From Macrostomum hystrix (Eukaryota > Platyhelminthes > Macrostomidae), in contig CATNEN010000001.1 in assembly GCA_950097015.1 (NCBI GenBank), positions 9,295,001 through 9,359,000 on the forward strand: DNA of 64,000 nt, written 5' to 3'. The notes beneath the pieces were generated by a model. It was not told where the DNA came from and ran no database searches. It saw only the letters and a program-made list of their open reading frames with translations. Position numbers and translations under genes: made by a program. Of this stretch, positions 12,629 to 25,213 are shown piece after piece. Position 1 is the first letter of the stretch; each line of letters starts with the position of its first letter.

Positions 12629-15600
12629 TCACTTGAACTTTGGCTTCTTTTTCTTGCCACCGAAACCTCCGCCGCCGCCGCCACCCTGTCGTTTTCCATT
12701 GCCAAACTGTTCCGACTTCTGCTGCTGCTGCTGCTGCTGCTGCCTGTGCTTGGCATTGACCCTGCTCAAAGTTGGCAGAGCAGATCCCGGCGCAGCATCA
12801 GCCGGTATGGCGAAGTCCTCGGCGCCTCCGTCGGCTAGCAGCAGCTCCTGGAGTCGGCGCCGATGCTCGGCTTCAACTTCGGCAGCTCCGGCTTCCAGTT
12901 CCTCGGCTAGGCCAGTCGACTGATGCTGCTGACCAACAAGCGGCGCCTCTGAGGGGCGGAGCTGAGGCAGCAGGCGCTCCGAGACGCCGGCTTCTTGCAG
13001 TTCGCGCAGGGTTCGCTCCGCTTTGCGAATGATGCGATTGAATAGGCCCAGCACCTGGGGGAGGGGGTGGGTGCATGCCACTGGACTCCGATTGGCTAGT
13101 AGAGTAGGGAGAGGTGCGGGAGTGAAGTTTATGAGGAAGAGACAGGGAAACAGTGGGATAAGGAGAGAGGGTGGGAAAATGAGATAGAAGGGGGAGAAAG
13201 GGAGAGAGAGTGGGAGACAGGGAGAGGGAGAGTGGGAGACAGGGAGAGAGAGTGGGAGACAGAGAGAGAGTGGGAGACAGGGAGAGAGAGTGGGAGACAG
13301 TGAGAGAGAGAGTGGGAGACAGGGAGAGAGAGTGGGAGACAGGGAGAGAGGGAGGGAGAGTGAGAGTGTGAGAGTGTGAGAGAGGGAGGGAGTGAGAGTG
13401 TGAGAGTGTGAGAGAGGGAGGGAGAGAGAGTGTGTGAGACGCAGAGGACTGGGTATTGGGAGTGCAAAGGTGCAGTACCAACCAAAGTGCTCAACACAGT
13501 CATGGCTAACCTGCGATGCCGGCATGTCCAAATCGGCGGCCACTGAGTCGGCAGTTTTCATCTGCAGTCCGCAGCCAAGCAGGATGGCCTGTTGAGTGGC
13601 CGTCAGGCCGCCCATCTCACCAAGATCGCCGGCGAAGTACAGTCGAGCCAAAGGGGTCAACAAGTCCGTGATGAGGTGATGATCGGCCTATAAAATGTGA
13701 GATCAAATGGCGTCATTCTTTACTTAAAAATCAATGACTAATTAATGAAAATAGTAACAGAATACACCTATGATCAATGGCAATGACGAATCTAGAATAC
13801 ACATCACCAATGACCAATGGTAATGAGCAATCTAGAATACACATCACCAATGACCAATGGTTATGACCCATGTAGAATACACATCACCAATGACCAATGG
13901 TAATGAACAATCTAGAATACACATCACCAATGACCAATGGTAATGACGAATGAAAAATACACATCACCTATGACCAATGGTAATGACGAATCTAGAATAC
14001 ACATCAGCTATGACCAATGGCAATGATCAATCTAAAATACACATCACCTATGACCAATGGTAATGACGAATGTAAAATACACATCACCTATGACCAATGG
14101 TAATGACGAATGTAAACTACACATCACCTATGACCAATGGTAATGACGAATGTAACATACACATCACCTATGACCAATGGTAATGACGAATGTAAAATAC
14201 ACATCACCTATGACCAATGGTAATGACGAATGTAAACTACACATCACCTATGACCAATGGTAATGACGAATGTAAAATACACATCACCTATGACCAATGG
14301 CGATGATCAATCTAGAATGCACATCAGCTATGACCAATGGTAATGATCAATCTAGAATGCACATCAGCTATGACCAATGGTAATGATCAATCTAGAATAC
14401 ACATCAGCTATGACCAATGGCGATGATCAATCTAGAATACACATTACCAATGACCAATGGTAATGACCCATGTAGAATACACATTAGCTATGACCAATGG
14501 TAATGACCCATGTAGAATACACATCAGCTATGACCAATGGTAATGACCCATGTAGAATACACATCAGCTATGACCAATGGTAATGACCCATGTAGAATAC
14601 ACATCAGCTATGACCAATGGTAATGACCCATGTAGAATACACATCAGCTATGACCAATGGTAATGACCAATCTAGAATACACATCAGCTATGACCAATGG
14701 TAATGACCCATGTAGAATACACATTAGCTATGACCAATGGTAATGACCCATGTAGAATACACATCAGCTATGACCAATGGTAATGACCCATGTAGAATAC
14801 ACATCAGCTATGACCAATGGTAATGACCCATGTAGAATACACATCAGCTATGACCAATGGTAATGACCCATGTAGAATACACATCAGCTATGACCAATGG
14901 TAATGACCAATCTAGAATACACATCAGCTATGACCAATGGTAATGACCAATCTAGAATACACATCAGCTATGACCAATGGTAATGACCAATCTAGAATAC
15001 ACATCAGCTATGACCAATGGTAATGACCCATGTAGAATACACATTAGCTATGACCAATGGTAATGACCCATGTAGAATACACATCAGCTATGACCAATGG
15101 TAATGACCCATGTAGAATACACATCAGCTATGACCAATGGTAATGACCCATGTAGAATACACATCAGCTATGACCAATGGTAATGACCCATGTAGAATAC
15201 ACATCAGCTATGACCAATGGTAATGACCAATCTAGAATACACATTGGGCATAGGTGTAATGACCCGAGCTCACCTGAGCAGCCGCATAGTCAGCCAGTCG
15301 GCGCAGGTCGTAGGCGCTAAAGGCTTGCTCAACCCTGGCGGCATTCAGGGCCGGAGGTCGGCGCGCCTGCAGCTGCCGATGCCTGACGAGCTCCAGCGCG
15401 AACGCCACCGGCAGTCTACGAAGCGACTCGCCAGCCAGCAGGTGCAAAAGGCGACGTCGGAAATCAACGAAATAGTCCAGCAGCCAGTCTGGATGGGGAG
15501 CGTCATTGGTTGCTAGGTGACGCAATAGTACAGCCGAGTGCTCGCCTGTGATTGGATTAGCCGTCTGGCGCAGGTACAGCGGAGCGAAGCCGGCTCGCTT

Positions 15601-18600
15601 CCAGAAGCGGGTCAGGTCGTGGGTCAGACCGAAGCTGACAGCCAAATAGTGGAGAGACTCAGGCTGGCGTTCGGTTAGGGCTGACAGCAGCGGCGGTAGT
15701 TGGGATCTGTTTTTTTAGAATGGGAAGCTTTTTCTAGTCTTAAACTTTTTCACAAAAAACAGAAAAAAACAGCGTGATTTAACTTGTGGTGGCCCTAAAA
15801 TGGGCCGTTTTCAACTTCCTTTCCGATACATAACTAATAAAAGCGCTCAAAAATATGATTACTTATTAATTTATTTTATAGTGGAGGATGTAAGGGGTAA
15901 GTTTGGTGGCCCTAAAATGGGCCGTTTTAATATTTTTTACCTCGACTTCGGCGTCAGAGTCTCCGATCTCAATCCGTTTGCCGTCTCCTCGTCTTCTTCT
16001 TCAGTGTTGGCACGATTTTTAACAACGGCTAGTGTTCCAGCAGCAGCAGCAGCGTCCCCTTCGCCAGGATCCGCCATAAGGCAAGGAAATTTTCCTTCGT
16101 AATAATCAGCCAATAGTTGCAAAGCCCTGGAGCCGTAGCCCATTCGCTGATAATCCGGATGGGTGGCCACGCGAACAACGCGAGCTCCTGATAGGCTGGG
16201 AAAATCCGCATCGGAGAACTGCTGCGACACTGTCCACGGTACCAGGTCGCCGGCCGGGCGGCGGCCCTGAGCCAGGGCTCGATGAACCGAATCGCGATTG
16301 ATGGCACCCTCCAGGCACACCTGGACGATGGGATTTTAATGAAATTTGTACCTGCTGATGGGTAGACTAGTGAGATCATTGGGATTAAAATGGATTATCA
16401 GGATAAATAGGATTATTCAGATAATTAAGGTTGTCGGGATATAGCTGAGATAATCGGGATTCGGGATAAATGTTATTATTGGGATAAATGGTATTATTGG
16501 GATAAATGGCATTATTGGGATAAATGGTATTATTGGGATAAATGGTATCATTGGGATAAATGGCATTATTGGGATAAATGGCATTATTGGGATAAATTGT
16601 ATTACTGGGATAAATGGTATCATTGGGATAAATGTTTTCATTGGGATAAATGGTATTATTGGGATAAATGGTATTATGGGGATAAATGGTATTATTGGGA
16701 TAAATGGTATTATTGGGATAAATGGTATCATTGGGATAAATGGTATTATTGGGATAAATGGTATTATTGGGATAAATGGCATTATTGGGATAAATTGTAT
16801 TATTGGGATAAATGGCATTATTGGGATAAATGGTATTACTGGGATAAATGGTATCATTGGGATAAATGGTATTATTGGGATAAATGGCATTATTGGGATA
16901 AATGTTATTATCGGGATAAATGGTATCATTGGGATAAATTGTATCATTGGGATAAATGGTATCATTGGGATAAATGGTATCATTGGGATAAATGGCATTA
17001 TTGGGATAAATGGCATTATTGGGATAAATGGCATTATTGGGATAAATGGCATTATTGGGATAAATGGTATCATTGGGATAAATTGTATTATTGGGATAAA
17101 TGTTATTATCGGGATAAATGGTATCATTGGGATAAATGGTATCATTGGGATAAATGGCATTATTGGGATAAATGGCATTATTGGGATAAATGGCATTATT
17201 GGGATAAATGGTATCATTGGGATAAATTGTATTATTGGGATAAATTGTATTATTGGGATAAATGGTATTATTGGGATAAATGGTATTATTGGTATAAATG
17301 GTATTACTGGGATAAATTGTATTATTGGGATGAATTGCATTATTGGGATAAATGGTATGATTAAGATAAACGGTATTATTTGGATAACTGAGATTGTTGA
17401 GATAATTAGGATTATTGATATAACTAAGATCATTTAAACAATCGGGATTGTAGTAAAAACCTGGTGCATTTTGAGCACATAATAGCAGCATTATCACCTG
17501 TAGAACAGTGAGAATCTCCGGCAATTGATTAGGTCCAGCATTCTTATCGAACGGGCCCAACAGTACAAAGATATGATGAGCCGGCGCGTCTGATAGCATC
17601 TGCAGATCGTTAGGCGAGTTCTTGTAATGACTTGAGACATACAATGACATCAGGCGGTGAAGAAATGCTTCCGTGAACTTGTGATAGGCGAATAAGGTGT
17701 CCCGATTCACGTAGTACAACTGGCACTGCGACGGACTGGGACAACCGGAATGCAGCACTGGCACCGAGGAGCAGTCCAGACAGAGCAGGTCGTTCAGCCA
17801 CGACTCTATAGGATCACCTGGGCCGTACCTGGATGTTCGAGGAATTAAACAGTCCTTGTTTAGTCGGATAAAAATGTCAGCTTCAGAAGGATGAGTTAGC
17901 ACTCGCTAGACTTTCAGATGGGAAATGTGAGATGAGATGTGCGTCATTCAATCTGATCTGCTTTCCCATCATTGGCAGATGAATTCATTATACAAAGGAA
18001 TGCGAAAAAAGAAGAAAATATTTTACAAAAACATATTTGTACTTATTTTATTATGTTACTTACAGTTTATTGTCCCTAGCTGTGTTAGTTTAAGCAAAGA
18101 AACGTATTTAACCATTCTCTCTCCTTGCTTAACTCCAGTCAATCCGGTCATTCCTTCCAGTCTATGGGTCATTCCTTCCAGTCTATGGGTCATTCCTTTC
18201 AGTCTATGGGTCATTCCTTTCAGTCTATGGGTCATTCCTTCCAGTCTATGGGTCATTCCTTCCAGTCTATGGGTCATTCCTTCCAGTCTATGGGTCATTC
18301 CTTTCAGTCTATGGGTCATTCCTTCCAGTCTATGGGTCATTTCTTTCAGTCTCTGCGGTCATTCCTTCCTCAGTGCCACCAGTCAAGAACACAGAGTGTA
18401 CATCCCTTTACGGGGCTGAGATTTGAACCACCGACCTTTCAATCAGAAGTTTGAAGCTCTAGCTACGTACTAATCTACAAACTCTAAACGGCCAACAAAG
18501 AAAAAGACGTACTCACCGGATAGACTCATCCAGGGTGATCTCCTTTAACTGGCTGGAAGCATCCTGCCTGAGTTGGGCAATCAGTTTCAAAGACAGCGAC

Positions 18601-21600
18601 CTGCCAGTACCCTCGTAGCCGTTTACAGTGGAAGACAGAAAGCACAGATGGGGGCCCAGCATAGAGCGCACAGTGGCCAACGGTATGGCGGCGGCTTCGT
18701 CGATAACCAGCAGTTCAGCGGCATCAGGCTTGGATGTCGGCGAAGGTGGCACGTAGGCGATGCTGTAGCGATGCTGTTGAATCCTCAGGCAGATTCTAAT
18801 GATGCATTTGGCACTGTCCGGATCGGAGCTTTCAACCACAGTGAAATCTGTGTGCTGCTCCCAGCCCATCGCCTGTAGGCCTTTCACCGCGAACTGCATC
18901 AGCGTGGCTATGTTCTCCGGCCCCGGCGAGGTTACGTACACATTAGCAACGCCCTTAGCAACGGCTGCGGCGATGGCCAGGCCAAGGGCGGCGGATTTTC
19001 CGCGACCTCTGGAGGCTGTTAGGGCGGCAACGCGCATCTGCTGCTGCTGGGCGGTTGCTGCGGCAATTTTGAGGATGGGATATTTGGCAATGTCATGAGA
19101 ATGGGATAATTAGAATAATGGGACAAATTGGGTTAGCTCGATATTAATGATGATACATGTGAATGGAAAAATACATTACTACCTATATAAGCGACGGGAT
19201 AATGAGAATGGGATAATTCGTGACTCATAATGAGACTTGAGAATGGGATAATTCTTAACTCATAATGAGACGTGAGAATTGGATAATTCGTGACTCATAA
19301 TGAGACTGAGAATGGGATAATTCGCGACTCATAATGAGACATTAGAATGGGATAATTCGTGACTCATAATGAGACTGAGAATGGGATAATTCTTGACTCA
19401 AAATGAGACATTAGAATGGGATAATTCGTGACTCATAATGAGACGTGAGAATTGGATAATTCTTGACTCATAATGAGACTGAGAATGGGATAATTCGTGA
19501 CTCATAATGAGACTGAGAATGGGATAATTCGTGACTCATAATGAGACGTGAGAATTGGATAATTCTTGACTCATAATGAGACTGAGAATGGGATAATTCG
19601 TGACTCATAATGAGACTGAGAATGGGATAATTCGTGACTCATAATGAGACATTAGAATGGGATAATTCGTGACTCATAATGAGACATTAGAATGGGATAA
19701 TTCGTGACTCATAATGAGACATTAGAATGGGATAATTCGTGACTCATAATGAGACATTAGAATGGGATAATTCGCGACTCAAATTGAGACATTAGAATGG
19801 GATAATTCGTGACTCATAATGAGACTGAGAATGGGATAATTCGTGACTCATAATGAGACTGAGAATTGGATAATTCGTGACTCATAATGAGACTGAGAAT
19901 GGGATAATTCGTGACTCATAATGAGACTGAGAATGGGATAATTCGTGACTCATAATGAGACTGAGAATGGGATAATTCGTGACTCATAATGAGACATGAG
20001 AATTGGATAATTCGTGACTCATAATGAGACATTAGAATGGGATAATTCGCGACTCAAATTGAGACATTAGAATGGGATAATTCGCGACTCAAATTGAGAC
20101 ATTAGAATGGGATAATTCGTGACTCATAATGAGACTGAGAATGGGATAATTCGTGACTCATAATGAGACTGAGAATTGGATAATTCGTGACTCATAATGA
20201 GACTGAGAATGGGATAATTCGTGACTCATAATGAGACTGAGAATGGGATAATTCGTGACTCATAATGAGACTGAGAATGGGATAATTCGTGACTCATAAT
20301 GAGACATGAGAATTGGATAATTCGTGACTCATAATGAGACATTAGAATGGGATAATTCGCGACTCAAATTGAGACATTAGAATGGGATAATTCGCGACTC
20401 ATAATGAGACATTAGAATGGGATAGTTCGTGATTCATAATGAGACTGAGAATGGGATAATTCGTGACTCATAATGAGACTGAGAATGGGATAATTCGTGA
20501 CTCATAATGAGACATTAGAATGGGATAATTCGTGACTCATAATGAGACTGAGAATGGGATAATTCGTGACTCATAATGAGACTGAGAATTGGATAATTCG
20601 TGACTCATAATGAGACTGAGAATTGGATAATTCGTGACTCATAATGAGACTGAGAATGGGATAATTCGTGACTCATAATGAGACATGAGAATTGGATAAT
20701 TCGTGACTCATAATGAGACATTAGAATGGGATAATTCGCGACTCAAATTGAGACATTAGAATGGGATAATTCCTGACTCATAATGAGACTGAGAATGGGA
20801 TAATTCGTGACTCATAATGAGACTGAGAATGGGATAATTCGTGACTCATAATGAGACTGAGAATGGGATAATTCGTGACTCATAATGAGACTGAGAATGG
20901 GATAATTCGTGACTCATAATGAGACATGAGAATTGGATAATTCGTGACTCAAAGTGAGACATTAGAATGGGATAATTCGCGACTCAAATTGAGACATTAG
21001 AATGGGATAATTCGTGACTCAAATTGAGACATTAGAATGGGATAATTCGTGACTCATAATGAGACGTATATCAACTATATCAACTGCAGCAATCGACGAA
21101 GCAAACTCCAACACTCACCAGCAGATTTATTATAGTCGCTGAGTAAGTCTAGAAAAGCCATGAGTGCCCTGGCCTGGTCCAGGGTCCGACAGAGAGCTAC
21201 TAGCCTAGCGAATCGCTGGTCACTCTCCGGATCAGTTAGCATCGACTCTTGCAGCTCCTTCAGCTGGCGACCATTAGCCGATAGGCCATCCAGATTAGCA
21301 ACAGTTGACACGGGCTTAATGCCGGCTAGCGTGCTCTCGGACAGGGGTAGGACGTTGAATCGATCGTCTAGCACTAGGCAGCGACGACAGGTGGCCAAGG
21401 ACAGCAGGAAGCGTTCGTTGAACCGACCGACCACATCCTGATGAGATTCGGTGCGGTATCTGTGGGGAGAATATTGGATTATGGGATTCGATTTTCATCA
21501 GGAAGTTAAATTTAAATTTCATAAATAAGATCTTAAGAATCTCAAAAGACAAAGGTTAGACTTGCAAGAAAAGAGCAGTAGAAGATGAGGGAAATAATAG

Positions 21601-23476
21601 AGTGTATTTAGGGAAGACGATGGGAGATTAGAGGAAGATGAGGGGAAATTAGAGGAAGATGATGGGAGATTAGAAGAAGATGAGAGGAGATTAAAGGAAG
21701 ATCAGGGGATATTTTAGGAAGATCAGGGGAGATTAGAGGAAGATGAGGGGGGATTAGAGGAAGATGAGGGGGGATTAGAGGAAGATGAGGGGGGATTAGA
21801 GGAAGATGATGGGAGTTAGAGGAAGATTAGAGGAAGATGATGGGAGATTAGAGGAAGATGAGGGGAGATTAGAGGAAGATTAGAGGAAGATGAGGGGAGA
21901 TTAGAGGAATATTAGAGGAAGATGAGGGGATATTAGAGGAAGATTAGAGGAAGATGAGGGGAGATTAGAGGAATATTAGAGGAAGATGAGGGGAGATTAG
22001 AGGAATATTAGAGGAAGATGAGGGGAGATTAGAGGAAGATTAGAGGAAGATGATGGGAGATTAGAGGAAGATGAGGGGAGATTAGAGGAAGATGATGGGA
22101 GATTAGAGGAAAATGAGGGGAGATTAGAGGAAGATGATGTGAGATTAGAGGAAGATGATGGGAGATTAGAGGAAGATTATGGGAGATTAGAGGAAGATGA
22201 TATGAGATTAGAAGAATATGAGAGGAGATTAAAGGAAGATTATGGGAGATTAAAGGAAGATCGATGAGAGGAGATTAGAGGAAGATTATGGGAGATTAGA
22301 GGAAGATGAGGGGAGATTAGAACGATAATATCAAGGTGAGGGGATTTAAAGGGGATTTGATTACGGGACGTAAGGATCTAATCACAGGTGAGAAAGATAA
22401 AAAAACAGACCTGGCGTGCACATCCATAGCCATAGTGGAGAGCTGCCGCAGAGAGTCCATGCTATGCAGCAGTAGAACTACCAGGCCTCCGCCTTCCACA
22501 GTCTCAATAGTTCTAGCCAGGGTGTTGGGTGTCAGAGCTTCAAAGTCCTGCAGAACGCACGCGCCGAATGTGTTGCCAAGGATTTTGTGGGTCTCATTGT
22601 AGTAGCACCAGCGAATCTCGGTGGCGCAAACGAATAGCTCGAATGGATTATCTTCGTTGACATCGAGCTTGCCGGATTTCTGCTTCTTCCTGTCGGATTA
22701 TCGGAGTATTTGGAAATGACAGCGTCACGTGACGTTCCGTGTACTTTAAAGCTAACTTGCCCTATTCTTGAGTTAAGTGACACTCTCTGAACTGCTAGTC
22801 TTTGAATGTCATGTGATTAAATTCTACTCTCTGAAGGTCACGTGACCAACTGCCACTCCTTGAAGGCCACGCGACTAACTGCTAGTTCTTGAAGGTCACG
22901 TGACCAATTGCTAACTCCTTGAAGGTCACGTGACCAACTGCTCACTCCTTGAATGTCGCGTGACCAACTGCTACTCCTTCAAGGTCACGTGACCAACTGC
23001 TAATCTTTAAAGGGCACGTGACCAACTGCTACTTTTGAAAGTCACGTGACCAACTGTTACGCTTTGAAAGTCACGTGACAAACTGCTAAGCTTTGAAAGT
23101 CACGTGACAAACTGCTAAGCTTTGAAAGTCACGTGACCCCGACTATAAAGTCGCAAAAATTACGCTCTAACCATTAGGATACAAACCGTTAGAAGCATAA
23201 ATGTTTTCGTACTTAAGGTCACCCGAGTACTCACTGCAACTGTCTCATCAGCTTCTTTCGATGAGTAGAGAAGCCCAATTCTTTCTTGTAGCACCAAAGC
23301 ACCGATGGGCGAGCCTTGACCACAGCCTTGGACAGCAGGTGATGCAATATTGGCACCTGATCGCGACCCTTGTCGCCAACAATCACAAACAGGCTCCGAT
23401 GATGATCCCGAATGCCATTCTCAATTAGGGATTTGATGCGCGGATCGAGCTTCTTCCATTTAGTCTTTTTGTCCAT
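12629..23476 (-). CDS. NAT10: RNA cytidine acetyltransferase NAT10 (Kre33/TmcA family), complete, 9 coding exons, 1049 aa
   Basis: NAT10 makes N4-acetylcytidine in 18S rRNA and tRNA, using acetyl-CoA and ATP, in the nucleolus. Exons: 23476-23235, 22689-22411, 21459-21119, 19057-18517, 17828-17498, 16320-15941, 15706-15274, 13687-13511, 13054-12629, with phase continuous at every junction. The N-terminal DUF1726 region carries SVLWCYKKELGFSTHRKK. The RecA-like helicase has Walker A RGRGKS (about 303-308), VIDEAAAIPL and STVNGYEGTGRSL. The linker has SSHYKNSPNDLQMLSDAPAH. The GNAT core has RVVRVATHPDYQRMGYGSRA (about 625-645), and the tRNA-binding region has FWKRAGFAPLYLRQT. The C-terminus has a Q8 run, a G7 run and a lysine-rich tail. 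Human NAT10 is 1025 aa. Seven of eight introns are filled by tandem arrays. Exon 4 starts after the acceptor at 19058-19059, which gives ATAQQQMRVAALTA in frame. Confidence 0.97.
13140..13445. repeat. Purine-rich GAGAGAGTGGGAGACAGG-type array, NAT10 intron 8
   Basis: Imperfect repeats of about 14-24 bp built from GGGAGACAGGGAGAGAGAGT, passing into GTGAGAGTGTGAGAG. It nearly fills the 456-bp intron. Read on the minus strand it gives a Ser/Leu/Pro open frame joined to exons 8 and 9, which is not coding because exon 8 ends at a good donor (GTTAGC). Confidence 0.93.
13765..15250. repeat. Minisatellite, 40-bp unit, about 37 copies, NAT10 intron 7
   Basis: The unit runs ACATCACCTATGACCAATGG then TAATGACGAATGTAAAATAC. 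Left copies have GACGAATGTAAAATAC and right copies have GACCCATGTAGAATAC, so variants are zoned. The array reaches within about 25-80 bp of both splice sites of a 1586-bp intron. Confidence 0.97.
15788..15928. repeat. Two direct copies of a small palindromic motif in NAT10 intron 6
   Basis: GGTGGCCCTAAAATGGGCC followed by GTTTT occurs at 15788-15811 and again at 15905-15928. Each contains the inverted pair GGCCC/GGGCC around TAAAAT. This 234-bp intron is the only NAT10 intron without a long array. Confidence 0.85.
16455..17400. repeat. Minisatellite, 18-bp unit, about 52 copies, NAT10 intron 5
   Basis: The unit is ATTGGGATAAATGGTATT with TAT/CAT/TGT/GTT variants. The 18-bp period keeps several frames open for hundreds of codons on both strands (for example WYHWDK and INGIIG repeats). 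I regard these as repeat artefacts since the array sits between good splice sites of NAT10. Confidence 0.97.
18140..18352. repeat. Minisatellite, 21-bp unit, about 10 copies, NAT10 intron 4
   Basis: The unit is CAGTCTATGGGTCATTCCTT plus C, with CCTTCC/CCTTTC variants. It is followed directly by a tRNA-like SINE head at about 18400-18475. Confidence 0.95.
18400..18475 (-). mobile_element. tRNA-like SINE head, NAT10 intron 4
   Basis: On the minus strand GTAGCTAGAGCTTC precedes GGTCGGTGGTTCAAATCTCA, resembling RNA polymerase III A and B boxes about 35 bp apart. The body beyond it is replaced by the 21-bp array. It is not a functional tRNA gene: there is no foldable acceptor stem around it. Confidence 0.65.
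19085..21064. repeat. Minisatellite, 34/35-bp units, about 57 copies, NAT10 intron 3
   Basis: The unit combines GACTCATAATGAGAC, then TGAGAATGG or ATTAGAATGG, then GATAATTCGT. Two length classes (GAGACTGAGAA and GAGACATTAGAA) are interspersed in blocks, and a several-unit block around 19780-20040 recurs around 20080-20340, suggesting higher-order duplication. It fills all but about 50 bp at each end of the 2061-bp intron. Confidence 0.97.
21595..22325. repeat. Purine-rich minisatellite, 21-bp unit and shorter, NAT10 intron 2
   Basis: The unit is AGATTAGAGGAAGATGAGGG plus G, with a 13-bp sub-unit AGAGGAAGATTAG in places. It is almost pure purine on the plus strand, so polypyrimidine in the transcript. 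Confidence 0.95.
22725..23150. repeat. E-box minisatellite (GGTCACGTGACC), NAT10 intron 1
   Basis: About 11-12 degenerate units of about 30 bp contain GGTCACGTGACCAACTGCTA followed by CTTTGAA-like spacers. This is the same family as 28430-29012, in opposite orientation. The right end (minus-strand view) runs into a tRNA-like head at about 23140-23200 (TAATGGTTAGAGCG then CGACTTTATAGTCGG). Confidence 0.93.
23140..23200 (-). mobile_element. tRNA-like SINE head fragment beside the E-box array
   Basis: The minus-strand A-box-like CCTAATGGTTAGAGCG and the CGACTTTAT segment are shared with the SINE at 28285-28435; the B-box region is deleted. The E-box array starts directly after it. Confidence 0.55.
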
Positions 23477-23516
23477 TGCTTTTTTGGCTTAGCTTCACTC
23501 TGTTAGTTAAAGACCT
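23477..23516 (-). promoter_or_regulatory. NAT10 5' leader with upstream splice acceptor
   Basis: Minus-strand CCTCTTGCAG followed by GTCTTTAAC lies 38 bp before the NAT10 ATG at 23476. It looks like a 3' splice site, so the leader is joined either to a distant 5' UTR exon, placing the 28-bp array in a UTR intron, or to a spliced leader. Confidence 0.5.
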
Positions 23517-23564
23517 GCAAGAGGTAGAGATTAACGACATCTACAACTAACAACATAATGTTGT

Positions 23565-25213
23565 ATATTATCAATGGCTAATCATGGAGTCTAAATTGTT
23601 TATAGCTAATCATGGAATCTAAATTGTCTATGGATAATCATGGAGTCTAAATTGTCTATGGATAATCATGGAGTCTAAATTGTCTGTGGCTAATCATGGA
23701 GTCTAAATTGTCTGTGGCTAATCATGGAGTCTAAATTGTCTATGGATAATCATGGAGTCTAAATTGTCTATGGATAATCATGGAGTCTAAATTGTCTGTG
23801 GCTAATCATGGAGTCTAAATTGTCTGTGGCTAATCATGGAGTCTAAATTGTCTGTGGCTAATCATGGAGTCTAAATTGTCTGTGGCTAATCATGGAGTCT
23901 AAATTGTCTATGGATAATCATGGAGTCTAAATTGTCTATGGATAATCATGGAGTCTAAATTGTCTGTGGCTAATCATGGAGTCTAAATTGTCTATGGCTA
24001 ATCATGGAGTCTAAACTGTCTATGGATAATCATGGAGTCTAAATTGTCTATGGCTAATCATGGAGTCTAAATTGTCTGTGGCTAATCATGGAGTCTAAAC
24101 TGTCTATGGATAATCATGGAGTCTAAATTGTCTATGGCTAATCATGGAGTCTAAATTGTCTGTGGCTAATCATGGAGTCTAAATTGTCTGTGGCTAATCA
24201 TGGAGTCTAAACTGTCTATGGATAATCATGGAATCTAAATTGTCTATGGATAATCATGGAGTCTAAATTGTCTATGGATAATCATGGAGTCTAAATTGTC
24301 TGTGGATAATCATGGAGTCTAAATTGTCTGTGGCTAATCATGGAGTCTAAATTGTCTGTGGCTAATCATGGAGTCTAAATTGTCTGTGGCTAATCATGGA
24401 GTCTAAATTGTCTATGGATAATCATGGAGTCTAAATTGTCTATGGATAATCATGGAGTCTAAATTGTCTGTGGCTAATCATGGAGTCTAAATTGTCTATG
24501 GATAATCATGGAGTCTAAATTGTCTATGGATAATCATGGAGTCTAAATTGTCTGTGGCTAATCATGGAGTCTAAATTGTCTGTGGCTAATCATGGAGTCT
24601 AAATTGTCTATGGATAATCATGGAGTCTAAATTGTCTATGGATAATCATGGAGTCTAAATTGTCTGTGGCTAATCATGGAGTCTAAATTGTCTGTGGCTA
24701 ATCATGGAGTCTAAATTGTCTGTGGCTAATCATGGAGTCTAAATTGTCTGTGGCTAATCATGGAGTCTAAACTGTCTATGGATAATCATGGAGTCTAAAT
24801 TGTCTATGGCTAATCATGGAGTCTAAATTGTCTATGGCTAATCATGGAGTCTAAATTGTCTGTGGCTAATCATGGAGTCTAAATTGTCTATGGATAATCA
24901 TGGAGTCTAAATTGTCTATGGCTAATCATGGAGTCTAAACTGTCTATGGCTAATCATGGAGTCTAAACTGTCTATGGATAATCATGGAGTCTAAATTGTC
25001 TATGGCTAATCATGGAGTCTAAATTGTCTATGGCTAATCATGGAGTCTAAATTGTCTGTGGCTAATCATGGAGTCTAAATTGTCTGTGGATAATCATGGA
25101 GTCTAAATTGTCTATGGATAATCATGGAGTCTAAATTGTCTATGGATAATCATGGAGTCTAAATTGTCTATGGCTAATCATGGAGTCTAAATTGCCTGTG
25201 GCTAATCATGGGT
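23565..25213. repeat. Minisatellite, 28-bp unit, about 59 copies, upstream of NAT10
   Basis: The unit runs GTCTAAATTGTCTATGGATA then ATCATGGA. TATGGATA, TATGGCTA and TGTGGCTA variants are arranged in recurring blocks. It starts about 90 bp upstream of the NAT10 start codon. Confidence 0.97.

Noticed and set aside
12629-13663. Single 344-aa frame covering the NAT10 C-terminus with a Ser/Leu-rich middle
   Set aside because: The middle is the GA-rich intron 8; splicing at 13511/13054 restores the continuous NAT10 family sequence.
16385-17902. 505-codon minus-strand frame with NNTIYP repeats, and plus-strand WYHWDK and INGIIG frames
   Set aside because: They are readings of the 18-bp intronic array. 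Only the first part (about 17828-17498) is real NAT10 exon 5, which ends at a good donor.
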